Part shown: piece after piece, positions 36,500 to 45,531 of the stretch
Numbering within the stretch: the first letter of the stretch is position 1
Layout of the letters: every line of letters starts with the position of its first letter
Assembly (NCBI GenBank): GCA_030697205.1
Contig: JAUYQP010000034.1
Span: 1 to 64,000 of the forward strand
Reading direction: 5' to 3'
Length of the DNA stretch: 64,000 nt
Origin: Mycobacteriales bacterium
GTDB lineage: Bacteria; Actinomycetota; Actinomycetes; Mycobacteriales; SCTD01
Notes under the pieces: model-generated
Databases searched by the model: none
Told to the model about the DNA's origin: nothing
What the model saw: the letters and a program-made list of their open reading frames with translations, nothing else
Position numbers and translations under genes: made by a program

Positions 36500-39097
36500 T
36501 CAGACGGCCGGCGTCGCAACCCGGGCGCGCTTACGGCGGTACATCGCCTGGTCCGCGGCCTCGAGCAGCTCCCCCGGTGGGCTGTCGTGGTCGGCGACGG
36601 CGACGCCGACGCTCCCGGCGACGTGCAGGAGCAGGCCGCGATGCCTGATGGGCGGGAGGAGCGCGTCCTCGAGCCGGCGCGCGAGCAGGTCGAGGTCGGC
36701 GACCCCGTGGCGCTCGTCGGGCAGCGGGCAGAGCACCACGAACTCGTCACCCCCGAGGCGAGCCACCACGTCTCGGGGTCGCACCGACGCGAGCAGCCGT
36801 TGCGCCACTTCCTGCAGCACGGCGTCGCCGGCGTCATGACCGTGCGCGTCGTTGACGACCTTGAAGCCGTCGAGGTCGAGGAAGAGCACCCCCACCGGGC
36901 CGCGCGAGGGAGCGCGCAGCGCCTCGTCGAGCGCGGCGAGCAGGTGGTTGCGGTTGCTCAGCCCGGTGAGCCCGTCCATCTGGGCGGCGCGCTCGAGCAC
37001 GTGCTCCTGGGCCTTGCGGCTGTCGACGTCGAGCAGCTGCGCGATCACGATGGGCTGCCCGTCGGCGCCGGCCGTGCGCGACACCGCGACCTCGCACCAG
37101 ACCGCGCTGCCCCCGGCGCCCACGAAGCGGATCTCGGCCGGCTCGGTCCCTGTCCCCGGGCCGAGCAGGGCCGCGAGGAGGGCCGGCCGGTCATCAGGGT
37201 GGGCGTGGCGCGCGAGGTCCCTCCCGACCAGCTCGGAGCTGCGGACCGACAGGAAGCGGCGCAGCGCGGCGTTGACCTCCTGCACCGACCCGGTGGCGTC
37301 GAGTCGGGCAGTGGGGGTCGGGCCGTCACGGAAGGCGGCCCGGAAGCGCTGCTCGGAGGCGCGCAGCTCGGTGATGTCGTAGCCGGTCGCGAGCGCGCCG
37401 CGCACCCGCCCGTCGGCGTCGTGGAAGGCGCTGGCCTCCATCAGCAGCGTCCGGGTCGGCTCGCCCACCGGGCTCACGCGGACCTCGACGTCGCCGACGT
37501 CGCCCTCGGTGAGCGCACGGACCACGGGGTGCTCCGCTGCGGGCATGTCCCGACCGTCGGGGTAGAAGGTGCGCAGGCTGGCGGACAGCCGATCGAGCTC
37601 TCCGCTGGCAGCGAGCTCCGCGACGGGGGTGCCCAACGGCCAGCCGAGCAGGCGACGACCCGTGGCGTTGACGTAGGTCGGCGTACCCGTGGTGTCGCAG
37701 GCCCACATGACGGCATGGCTGCCCTCGAGCAGGACGGCGGTGAACTCGGCCTGCTCGGCGAGCGCCCGCGCATCGGCCCGGGAGGCGGTGACGTCGGCCA
37801 TGGCCACGACCGCCCCGCGCACGGTCCCGTCGGCGTCGCGCAGCACCCGGCCGGAGCAGCGCACCAGTCGCGCGGGCAGCCCGGGGGGAGCGATGACGAG
37901 GTCGACGTCATGCACGGCGCCCTCGCGCAGGGCGCGGGAGAGCGGGACCTGGTCCGCCGCCAGCGGGGTGGTGCCGTCCTCCTCGAACAGCGCGTAGCGG
38001 TCCGCAAAGTCGGCGGGGTCCATCACGCTGTCGGCGTCGAGGCCGTGGAACTCGCGGGTGGCCCGGTTGAACAGCGTGAGCCGGCCCTGCGCGTCGCAGG
38101 CCACGATGCCTACATCCACGGTGTCGAGCACGGTGGTGAGGAGCGCGGTGCGCTCGACCGCCTCGTCATGGGCCCGCTCGAGATCGGCGGAGAGCTCACC
38201 CAGGCGACGGGCTGCGACGTTGCGCTCCGTCACGTCGAACGCCGTGCCGATGAGCATTGCCACCGCGCCGTCGGCCCCAGCGACAGCGGTCAGCGTGCCC
38301 TCGATCTCGACGACAGCGCCGTCGGGGCGCTGCACCCGCCGCTCGGTGCGCAGGACGGTGCCGGGCTGCTGGAGGGCCGTCTCGAGCGCGAGGCGCTGGG
38401 CCTCGCGGTCCTCGGGCACCGTCGCCGAGGCCGGCTGACGACCCAGCAGGTCGGCGGGCGACTCGACGCCGACCAGCGCGGCGAAGGCGGCGTTGGCCCC
38501 CACCAGCGTCCCGTCCGGGCTCATCTCCACCTGGCCGATCGAGTTGGACTCGAACAGCGCCTGGTAGCGCTGGCGGGAGGCGTTTAGCGCCTGGACGGCC
38601 TCGTCACGGGTCGCGAGCGCTCGGCGCAGCTCGAGCAGGGTCATGACCTGGTCGGCAAGGGTCGTCATCAGCGAGACCTGGTCCTCGTCGAGGCCCTCGG
38701 GGCGCGGCACGTAGTCCAGGACGCACAGGCTGCCGAGGACCGCGCCCGTCGGGGTACGCAACGGGAAGCCGGCGTAGAAGCGCAGCCCCAGCTCTCCGGT
38801 GACCAGCTCGTTGGTCGCGAAGCGCGGGTCCTTGGTGGCGTCGGGGACGACCAGGGGGGCGTCGGCGCGCAGGACGTAGTCGCAGAAGGCGAGGTCCCGC
38901 GAGGTCTCGGTCACGTCGAGACCGCACCGGGACTTGAACCACTGCCGCTGGTCGTCGAGCAGGCTGACCAGCGCGGTGGGGCAGCCTGTGACCGTCGAGG
39001 CCGCGCGGGTCAGGGCGTCGAAGCTCGGCTCCGGCGGTGTGTCGAGCACGGCGTAGCCGGTCAGCTCGAGCAGGCGACGCGCCTCGGTCGTGTCCAT
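36500..39097 (-). CDS. GAF-PAS-GGDEF diguanylate cyclase
   Basis: This 865-residue cytoplasmic enzyme should make cyclic di-GMP. Order: GAF domain (about 10-165; FKSRCGLDVTETSRDLAFCD), then four PAS-like domains (about 185-305, 320-440, 445-565, 570-690), then GGDEF (about 700-855). The active site reads RLGGDEFVVL and is intact. RPRD lies five residues before it, a complete inhibitory site (RxxD), so product feedback is expected. No EAL domain and no membrane segment are seen. The ATG at 39097 is used. The c-di-GMP-binding RsiG-like protein is encoded 1.6 kb away. Confidence 0.9.
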   Translation of the reverse strand: MDTTEARRLLELTGYAVLDTPPEPSFDALTRAASTVTGCPTALVSLLDDQRQWFKSRCGLDVTETSRDLAFCDYVLRADAPLVVPDATKDPRFATNELVTGELGLRFYAGFPLRTPTGAVLGSLCVLDYVPRPEGLDEDQVSLMTTLADQVMTLLELRRALATRDEAVQALNASRQRYQALFESNSIGQVEMSPDGTLVGANAAFAALVGVESPADLLGRQPASATVPEDREAQRLALETALQQPGTVLRTERRVQRPDGAVVEIEGTLTAVAGADGAVAMLIGTAFDVTERNVAARRLGELSADLERAHDEAVERTALLTTVLDTVDVGIVACDAQGRLTLFNRATREFHGLDADSVMDPADFADRYALFEEDGTTPLAADQVPLSRALREGAVHDVDLVIAPPGLPARLVRCSGRVLRDADGTVRGAVVAMADVTASRADARALAEQAEFTAVLLEGSHAVMWACDTTGTPTYVNATGRRLLGWPLGTPVAELAASGELDRLSASLRTFYPDGRDMPAAEHPVVRALTEGDVGDVEVRVSPVGEPTRTLLMEASAFHDADGRVRGALATGYDITELRASEQRFRAAFRDGPTPTARLDATGSVQEVNAALRRFLSVRSSELVGRDLARHAHPDDRPALLAALLGPGTGTEPAEIRFVGAGGSAVWCEVAVSRTAGADGQPIVIAQLLDVDSRKAQEHVLERAAQMDGLTGLSNRNHLLAALDEALRAPSRGPVGVLFLDLDGFKVVNDAHGHDAGDAVLQEVAQRLLASVRPRDVVARLGGDEFVVLCPLPDERHGVADLDLLARRLEDALLPPIRHRGLLLHVAGSVGVAVADHDSPPGELLEAADQAMYRRKRARVATPAV

Positions 39098-39322
39098 CCC
39101 CTCATCATCGGCGTGCCGCAGCCGCACTGCAGCCCCACGACAACCTCACTGGCATCAGTAGCGGGAGCAGCACGGGCGATTCCGGGACAGACCCGCTCCT
39201 ACCCTCCTGCGCACGGCGTGTCCGGCTCTGCACCCGCTCGTGCGGATCCGCTCGGGACCATGGCGGCAGCGTCACCCGACCGTGGCGGTCCCGCAACCGC
39301 AGTCGCAGGGTAGGACGGTCCA

Positions 39323-39724
39323 GTGACCACCCGGCGCCTCGACGCGAGCACCAGCGCTCCGTCGCAGGCGCGGGCGTTCGTCGCCGAGGAGCTGCAGGCC
39401 GAGCTGGGCGCCCTCTACGAGCAGTCGCTGTGCGACGACGCGCTGCTGCTCACGAGCGAGCTGGTCACCAACGCGGTGCTGCACGCCCGCACCGGCGTCG
39501 AGCTCTCGGTCGTCACGGGCCGGCACGGCATCCACGTCGAGGTCGCCGACGACGACCCCGGGGTGCCGCGCCAGCGCACCGCCGACCTCGACGACCTCGG
39601 CGGCCGCGGGCTCGCGCTCGTCGCGGCGCTCGCGGGCGACTGGGGGGTGCGCCTCGCCCCGCCGGGCAAGGTCGTGTGGTTCGACCTGCCGGTCCCCCCG
39701 GGCGGGCGAGCCCTACCAGGCTGA
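39323..39724 (+). CDS. RsbW-like anti-sigma/serine kinase (HATPase)
   Basis: This 133-residue single-domain ATPase of the GHKL family has the N-box LLLTSELVTNAVLHARTGVE, G1 VADDDPGVP and G2 LGGRGLALVAALAGDWGV. Such proteins phosphorylate anti-sigma antagonists or bind sigma factors; many paralogs exist in sporulating actinobacteria. No antagonist or sigma gene is adjacent. The GTG at 39323 opens MTTRRLDAS. The 225 bases before it, shared with the divergent GGDEF gene, hold no gene. Confidence 0.82.
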   Translation: MTTRRLDASTSAPSQARAFVAEELQAELGALYEQSLCDDALLLTSELVTNAVLHARTGVELSVVTGRHGIHVEVADDDPGVPRQRTADLDDLGGRGLALVAALAGDWGVRLAPPGKVVWFDLPVPPGGRALPG

Positions 39725-39749
39725 CCCGGAGCAGTACGCCGCTCGCGCG

Positions 39750-40706
39750 TCAGCCGGCGAGCGCGGCCGAGAGGCGGGCCTCGCCGACCGGTCGGCCACC
39801 ACCGAGGACGGGCGAGCTCGCCCAGCGGTCGAGATCGGTGACGCCGAGCGCCCGCAGGCCCGCGACGAGCACCGGCGTCCGGCCGCGACCACCGCCGTCG
39901 GCGATCTTCACCGCGACGGCGGAGCCGTCGGGCAGGCCCGCGGCGAAGACCGCCTCGGCGCCGTCCTTCGCGACCAGACCGGGCACGTGCTCCATGAGCT
40001 GCGTGACGTCGCGGTCCGTGCCGCCGACGAGCCCCGGGTGGGCCCTCATCGCCGCGGCCGTGCGGGCCTGCGCGTCCCCGTCGCCGGACGCGAGCCGGCC
40101 GAACGCGCGCGCCAGCCCGGTGAGCGTCAGCGCGTGCTGCGGCGCACCGCACCCGTCGACCGCGACGTGCTCCACCCGCTCTCCGGCCTGCCGCTCGACG
40201 GCGGCGACGAGCGCGGCCTGCAGCGGGTGGTCCGGCGCGAGGTAGCCGTCGGTCGGCCAGCCGTGCAGGGCGCAGGTGGCGAGCATCGCGGCGTGCTTGC
40301 CGGAGCAGTTCATGGTGAGGGGCGTGGCGTGCTCGCCACGGGCCAGCAGCGCGTGGGCGCTCGGCTCGTGCAGCGGCAGCGAGGGCGGGCAGGCCAGCGC
40401 CGACTCGGGCAGGCCGGCGGACGCGAGCGTGCGGCGTACGACCTCGAGGTGCTGCTCCTCCCCGCTGTGGCTCGCGGTGGCCAGCGCCAGCTCGTCGTCG
40501 GCCGGGTCCCAGCCGAGCACGAGCATCCCGACGGCCTGCAGCGGCTTGTTGGACGAGCGCGGGAAGACCGGTGTCGTGACGTCGCCGAGGGCCAGCGCGA
40601 CGGTGCCGTCGGCGCGCACGGCCAGCACGGAGCCGGTGTGGGTCGACTCGACCCAGCCGGAGCGGACGACCTCGACCAGGACGGGCAAGGGTGCGGGGGC
40701 CGTCAC
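39750..40706 (-). CDS. asparaginase (type II, Rhizobium-like family)
   Basis: This 318-residue protein fits the Asparaginase_II family (PF06089), distinct from the E. coli enzymes. Motifs include VFPRSSNKPLQAVGML, ATASHSGEEQHLEVVR, TMNCSGKHAAMLATC and VDGCGAPQHALTLTGLARAF. The Ser-Lys pair in SSNKP and the later SGKH are likely catalytic. It should hydrolyse asparagine to aspartate and ammonia. The GTG at 40706 overlaps the stop of the rsiG-like gene (GTGA). It converges with the RsbW-like gene. Confidence 0.82.
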   Translation of the reverse strand: MTAPAPLPVLVEVVRSGWVESTHTGSVLAVRADGTVALALGDVTTPVFPRSSNKPLQAVGMLVLGWDPADDELALATASHSGEEQHLEVVRRTLASAGLPESALACPPSLPLHEPSAHALLARGEHATPLTMNCSGKHAAMLATCALHGWPTDGYLAPDHPLQAALVAAVERQAGERVEHVAVDGCGAPQHALTLTGLARAFGRLASGDGDAQARTAAAMRAHPGLVGGTDRDVTQLMEHVPGLVAKDGAEAVFAAGLPDGSAVAVKIADGGGRGRTPVLVAGLRALGVTDLDRWASSPVLGGGRPVGEARLSAALAG

Positions 40707-41293
40707 TTCTGCGGTGCGGTGCCCTGCTCGCCGAGGATGGTCGCCACGTCGGCCTCGCCGTCGCGGTAGCGGCGGGTGATCTCGGTGGTGCAAGCGTCCA
40801 TGACGTCCTGCACGGCGCGGCGCTTGGTCGACACGACCTGCTCCTCCTCCGACAGGGTCCGCATGGCGTGGGCCAGCTCGTCGGAGGTGCGCGCGGACAC
40901 GTCGGACAGGTCGACGTCGGCGACGAGCGACTCGACGTAGCGCCGGTGGGAGTCGACCCGGCCGGGCTCCACCGTGACGTGGCGGCCGAGGCCGCGGGCG
41001 CTCGCGCGCGGCTCGTCGGCCAGGATCGACGCGAGGTTGTCGACCAGCGAGCCGGTGGTCGCGCCGTCGCGGCGGTTGAGCTCGGCACGGACGATGTCGA
41101 TGCGGCCCTGGATCATGCGACGGATGTAGGAGAGGTCCGCCTCCTCCTGCTCCGCCTCCTGCTTGAGCGAACGCACCTCCGAGAGGTCCGCCGCGCCCAG
41201 CCCGGTGAGGAAGTCCTCGGCGAGGACGCGGTCGATCCGGCGGGTGCCCGTGGGGGTGTCCGAGCCCTCGACAGCAGTGCCCTCGGCGCCCAC
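40703..41293 (-). CDS. rsiG: RsiG-like c-di-GMP-dependent anti-sigma factor
   Basis: This 196-residue helical protein carries two copies of the c-di-GMP signature E-x3-S-x2-R-x3-Q-x3-D: E51-S55-R58-Q62-D66 and E151-S155-R158-Q162-D166. The flanking text (EEADLSYIRRMIQGRIDI, GLGRHVTVEPGRVDSHRR and CTTEITRRYRDGEADVATIL) closely fits RsiG of Streptomyces. There, RsiG bound to c-di-GMP sequesters sigma-WhiG and delays sporulation. The GTG at 41293 follows GGAGAGGAG with 7 bases spacing; an upstream ATG at 41338 lacks this. No whiG is in the window. The asparaginase gene overlaps its stop. Confidence 0.88.
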   Translation of the reverse strand: MGAEGTAVEGSDTPTGTRRIDRVLAEDFLTGLGAADLSEVRSLKQEAEQEEADLSYIRRMIQGRIDIVRAELNRRDGATTGSLVDNLASILADEPRASARGLGRHVTVEPGRVDSHRRYVESLVADVDLSDVSARTSDELAHAMRTLSEEEQVVSTKRRAVQDVMDACTTEITRRYRDGEADVATILGEQGTAPQK

Positions 41294-41476
41294 GACCGCT
41301 CCTCTCCGTGGCCGCGCGGGAGCGCGCGACCCCCTCATCGTGTCAGATCGCTGCACCGGGTGGTGGCAACCGCCCGCGTTCCACCGAACGGCTCAACGTC
41401 AGGCCCCTCCCTGCCGAGGACAACAGAGCGGACCGACGGAGGTCCGCACGGGGCCGCACGGTGAGGAGGTCGACGC

Positions 41477-43375
41477 TTGTCCAAGAGCGTGCTCAAGGGC
41501 GACCTCGCCACCACCCCGCTGCCGCAGGTCCTCACCGACCTCGCCGCCGGCGTCGCGAGCGGCTGCCTGCACGTCGACGACGGTGTCGAGGAGTCGAAGG
41601 TCTTCCTGCGCGGCGGACGGGTGTACGCCGTCAGCGTCCCCGGCCGACGCCCCCAGCTCGGCGCGCGCCTCGTCTCGTCCGGAGCGCTCGGACCGGAGGC
41701 GCTCGCGGAGGCGCTGGAGGCCCAGCGCACGGAGCTGCAGGGCTGGCGTCTCGGCGAGCTGCTCGTGCACCTCGGCTACGTCGACCAGCCCGTCGTCGAG
41801 GACTTCGTCAACGAGCAACTCCGGGAGTCCCTGTCGGACCTGCTGCGCTGGGGGTCGGCTTCCTGGCGCTTCCGGGTCAACGAGCGCACCCGCGAGGACG
41901 TCGCCCCTCCCGTCGAGGTCGCCGACCTGCTCGCCGAGGTCGACCGCCGGCGCACCGCCTGGCAGTCGATCCAGGAGGTCGTCCACGGGCCGACCGCCAT
42001 CCCGCTGCTCGCCGCGTCGTCCTCCACCTCCTCCGAGATGGACATCGACGCCGACGCCTGGGCGCTGCTGTGCAAGGTCGACGGCGCGCGCTCCCTCGAG
42101 GAGCTCGCCCGCGACTGCGGCTTCACGCTGTTCGAGGCCGGCCAGGTCGTCTACTCCCTCGTGCAGTCCGGGCTCGTCGAGGTCGAGGAGGTCCTCGGGC
42201 CGGAGTCCGCCTCCGCCCCCGAGCCGATCGTCGACACCGTCCCCGCCGAGGTCGAGCCCGCGGCGTCGCGGATGGCTGCCGCCTTCACCGAGCAGGCCGC
42301 CCACGCCGAAGCGGCTGAGGTCACCGCCGCTGAGGTCACCGCCGCGGTCCCCTCCCAGGCAGCCTCCCCCTCGCACGAGACCACGCCCGCATCGGTGGCT
42401 GCGCTCATCACGTCCGCGCTCGCCGCGGCGCCGCGCACCACGACCGCCCGCACCCTCGACAACGCACCGCACTCGGTCGAGGAGGTCGCCGGCTCGATCT
42501 CGCGCGTCTCCGAGGCGCTGTCGGCGCTGCTCGGCCCTGGTGCGACCGGCGACGACATGTTCGCCTCGCCTCCCAAGCGCGCACCCCAGCCGCCCACCAA
42601 GGTCGACCCCGAGGCAGAGCGCAAGGCCGCGGAGAAGACCGCCCGCGACGCCAAGCGCCGCGAGCGCGACGCGGCCGAGCTCGCCGCCGCCCAGGCCGAG
42701 CTCGAGATGTCGAGGATGGCCGAGGACGCCCGCGTCGCCGACCTCGAGGCCACCGGCAACGAGGCCGTGGTGGTGGACCTCTCGGAGGTACGCCGCGAGC
42801 AGGCCGAGGCCGAGCGCCTCGCCGCAGAAGCCGCCGCGGCTGAGGCCGAGCGCGCTTCCGCGGAAGCGGCCGCCGAAGCCGAGCGCCTCGCCGCCGAGCA
42901 GGCTGCTCAGGCAGCGGAGGTCGCTGCGCAGCTGCGCGAGGAGCAGGCAGCGGCCGAGGCTGCCGACATGGCGGCCCGCGAGGCAGCCAAGGAAGCCGAG
43001 AAGGACGCCCGAGCCGAGGCCCAGCGCCTGGCCGCCGAGGCACGGGAGGCGGAGCAGGCAGCCGCCCCCGCCGTCGACCCGTCGGCGCAGGCTGCGGCGT
43101 TCGCGGAGCTGTCCAGCGCGGCCGACAGCTTCACCCAACCCGAGCCGGAGGTGGCTGCCGCGCCCGCGGCGGATGCCGAGTGGGACGACGACCCGATGCC
43201 GTCGTACGCCCCTCGAGACACCGACACGGCGGCGCTGCTGCGCGAGCTCTCGTCGCTGGGCTTCGACGACGAGCCTCCGCCGGTCGCGGCGCCGAGCCGG
43301 CCCGCGCCGAGCCCCGCTCGGCCGGCTGCGGCTGCGGCTGCGACGAAGAAGCGCAAGGGGCTGTTCGGCAGGTAG
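41477..43375 (+). CDS. DUF4388 protein with long coiled-coil tail
   Basis: This 632-residue protein begins with a DUF4388 domain (about 1-110; LKGDLATTPLPQVLTDLAAG, a fold that often sits in two-component or gliding proteins) and a second similar region (about 180-245; ALLCKVDGARSLEELARDCG). A long Ala/Glu coiled coil follows (about 370-555). The last part contains WDDDPMPSYAPRDTDTAALL and a basic KKRKGLFGR end. No signal peptide is seen, so it is probably cytoplasmic scaffolding. The TTG start at 41477 is supported by GAGGAGG 8 bases before it. It is divergent from the rsiG-like gene, with 183 bases between. Confidence 0.75.
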   Translation: MSKSVLKGDLATTPLPQVLTDLAAGVASGCLHVDDGVEESKVFLRGGRVYAVSVPGRRPQLGARLVSSGALGPEALAEALEAQRTELQGWRLGELLVHLGYVDQPVVEDFVNEQLRESLSDLLRWGSASWRFRVNERTREDVAPPVEVADLLAEVDRRRTAWQSIQEVVHGPTAIPLLAASSSTSSEMDIDADAWALLCKVDGARSLEELARDCGFTLFEAGQVVYSLVQSGLVEVEEVLGPESASAPEPIVDTVPAEVEPAASRMAAAFTEQAAHAEAAEVTAAEVTAAVPSQAASPSHETTPASVAALITSALAAAPRTTTARTLDNAPHSVEEVAGSISRVSEALSALLGPGATGDDMFASPPKRAPQPPTKVDPEAERKAAEKTARDAKRRERDAAELAAAQAELEMSRMAEDARVADLEATGNEAVVVDLSEVRREQAEAERLAAEAAAAEAERASAEAAAEAERLAAEQAAQAAEVAAQLREEQAAAEAADMAAREAAKEAEKDARAEAQRLAAEAREAEQAAAPAVDPSAQAAAFAELSSAADSFTQPEPEVAAAPAADAEWDDDPMPSYAPRDTDTAALLRELSSLGFDDEPPPVAAPSRPAPSPARPAAAAAATKKRKGLFGR

Positions 43376-43402
43376 GCGCACCGATCGCCCGCCTTGCTGC
43401 AC

Positions 43403-43431
43403 TGCACGCGGGGGGCGTGCACTGTGCACGC
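43403..43431. terminator. overlapping hairpins after the DUF4388 gene
   Basis: TGCACGC pairs with GCGTGCA across a G-run (43403-43421). An alternative perfect palindrome GCGTGCAC-T-GTGCACGC lies at 43415-43431. The two cannot form together. A terminator is likely. Confidence 0.45.
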
Positions 43432-43557
43432 TCCGACGGGACGGGGCTCGCGTGTGAGCCAGCGCCGCGGCAGGGGTGTGTGGACCGGGCAACCGGGACC
43501 AGCCAGACCGGGGCGGTACGGCAGAGTGACGGGCCGGCAGGGCTCGCGTGTGGTGAC

Positions 43558-45531
43558 ATGGCCGGTGTGTCCCGGTCCCGCGTCGCGCTGCTGCTCGCGG
43601 CAGGGGCGGTCGCGTCGGGGCTGACGGGGGCGGCGCCGGCCGAGGCGGCCAGCTTCCGCTACGTCGTGACGCTCGCGGGAGCGCGCGCGGCGACCGAGGC
43701 GACCCGGCCGCCCGCCACGCCGCAGGAGCGGTGGGACCGGGCCGCGACGCGACGGCCGACCGCGACCGCGCGGGGCAAGGCGCGCGACTGGCTCGTCGCC
43801 CGCGGCCACCGGGTCGAGCGCAGCACCGACTGGACCCTCGTCGTCACGGGACCGCGGCTGACCGCCCGCCCGCCTGGGGCCGCGAGTGTCACGCTCGACA
43901 CGCGCGCCGGGCTGCGGCCACGGGTGATCCCGCGCGGCTACGGCCCGACGGAGGTCCGCAGCGCCTACGACGCGGTCGGAGACGGCGTCGGCACGACGGT
44001 CGCGACGGTGCAGTTCAGCGGGTGGCGGCAGGCCGATGCCGGCGTCTACGCCGACGCGGCGGGGATCGCGCTCGAGCCCGGCCAGCTCGCCACGGTCGGG
44101 GTCGGCGGTGCGCGCGGCGACGTGCCGGACGGGATGGGCGGCGACCAGGAGGTCGCGCTCGACGTCGAGGCGGTGCTGGCGACCGCCCCGCGGGCGCGCC
44201 AGCGGGTCTACGTCGCGCCCAACACCACCGTCGGCGTCGTCACGGTCTGGGACTCCCTGGCGACCTACGCCGAGCAGACCGGACTCGTGGCGGTCTCGAC
44301 CAGCTGGGGTGCCTGCGAGGAGCAGCTCGGAGCCGACCTGCGGACCGCGGTCGAGAGCAGCCTGCAGCGTCTGGTCGCGGCGGGCACGACGGTGCTCGCG
44401 GCGAGCGGGGACAGCGGCGCGTTCGACTGCGGCTACCCCGGCGCACCCGACACCCGGCTCGCCGTGGACCACCCGGCCGCGAGCCCGCTCGTGCTCGCGG
44501 TCGGCGGTACGACGCTGCAGCCGACCAGTGAGGGCGGCTGGACCGAGACGGCCTGGTCGGACCGCTCCGAGGCGGAGGCCGGCTTCCCCGGCGTCGGCAG
44601 CGGCGGGGGCCTGTCGACGACGCACCGCCGGCCCGCGTGGCAGCAGGGTCTCGTCGCCGAGGACCGCCGCGGCGTACCCGATCTTGCTGCTGTCGCCGAT
44701 CCGCGCACCGGCCTCGGTGTCTACGGACCGATCGGCAGCCGGCGCGGCTGGAGCGTCGTCGGGGGCACCAGCGCCGCGGCACCGCTGACGGCCGGGCTGC
44801 TCGCCTCGGCGGTGTCGGCGAGCGGGCGCACGCTCGGGCTCGGGCCGGTCCACACCGCGTTCTACGCGGCGGCCCGCGACACCCCCGGGGCGTTCCGAGA
44901 CGTGACGAGCGGTGACAACCTGCGCTTCCGGGCGGGTCCGGGCTACGACCTCGCGACCGGGCTCGGGACCCCGCAGTGGTCGCTGCTCGGACCGCGGCTG
45001 CTGCGGCCGGCGCTCACGGCCGCACCCGCGACGGCGAGCCGGAGCATCACGGTGTCGGCGTACGCCCCCTCCTCGCGCACCGCGCGCTACGCCGTCGGTG
45101 AGCAGGTGGGCTGCGACGACGCGACGGCGACCTTCCTGCCCTCGGCGACGACCCTGCCCGACGGCCCGGACCGTGTCGTCGACCTCGTCCTCGCGGTCCG
45201 CGACGGCGCGGACTGCCAGCTGGCCGCGACGCCGGTGCTGGTCGACACCACCGCCCCGACCGCGCGTGCGTCGCTGGCAGCGACCAGCCGGCCGCGGGTG
45301 CTCGCGATCGGCTGGGGCGGCAGCGACCCGCTGCCGGCGAGCGGGGTCGCGCGGATCAGCTGGCGGCTGCTGCGCAGCGACGGGCGGGTCCTCGCGAGCG
45401 GTCTCACGACCCAGCCGGGGTCGGTGCTGCGGACGGTCGAGCCGGGCAGCTACGTCGTGCAGGCGTTCGCGCGTGACCGCGTCGGCACGCTGTCGGTGGC
45501 CGCGACGAGCGCGACCGTCACGGTCTCCTGA
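43558..45531 (+). CDS. secreted S53 (sedolisin-like) serine-carboxyl peptidase
   Basis: This 657-residue exported protease has a signal peptide (1 to about 31). The pro-region is about 90 residues, short for the family. The catalytic domain has E198 and D202 (GGDQEVALDVEAVLA), D285 (ASGDSGAFDC) and S405 (VGGTSAAAP), the full sedolisin set. The calcium-binding end reads FRDVTSGDN and GPGYDLATGLGTPQW. About 160 residues of beta-rich Ig-like sequence follow. Such peptidases work at acid pH outside the cell. The ATG at 43558 is used; a GTG at 43567 is also possible. Confidence 0.82.
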   Translation: MAGVSRSRVALLLAAGAVASGLTGAAPAEAASFRYVVTLAGARAATEATRPPATPQERWDRAATRRPTATARGKARDWLVARGHRVERSTDWTLVVTGPRLTARPPGAASVTLDTRAGLRPRVIPRGYGPTEVRSAYDAVGDGVGTTVATVQFSGWRQADAGVYADAAGIALEPGQLATVGVGGARGDVPDGMGGDQEVALDVEAVLATAPRARQRVYVAPNTTVGVVTVWDSLATYAEQTGLVAVSTSWGACEEQLGADLRTAVESSLQRLVAAGTTVLAASGDSGAFDCGYPGAPDTRLAVDHPAASPLVLAVGGTTLQPTSEGGWTETAWSDRSEAEAGFPGVGSGGGLSTTHRRPAWQQGLVAEDRRGVPDLAAVADPRTGLGVYGPIGSRRGWSVVGGTSAAAPLTAGLLASAVSASGRTLGLGPVHTAFYAAARDTPGAFRDVTSGDNLRFRAGPGYDLATGLGTPQWSLLGPRLLRPALTAAPATASRSITVSAYAPSSRTARYAVGEQVGCDDATATFLPSATTLPDGPDRVVDLVLAVRDGADCQLAATPVLVDTTAPTARASLAATSRPRVLAIGWGGSDPLPASGVARISWRLLRSDGRVLASGLTTQPGSVLRTVEPGSYVVQAFARDRVGTLSVAATSATVTVS

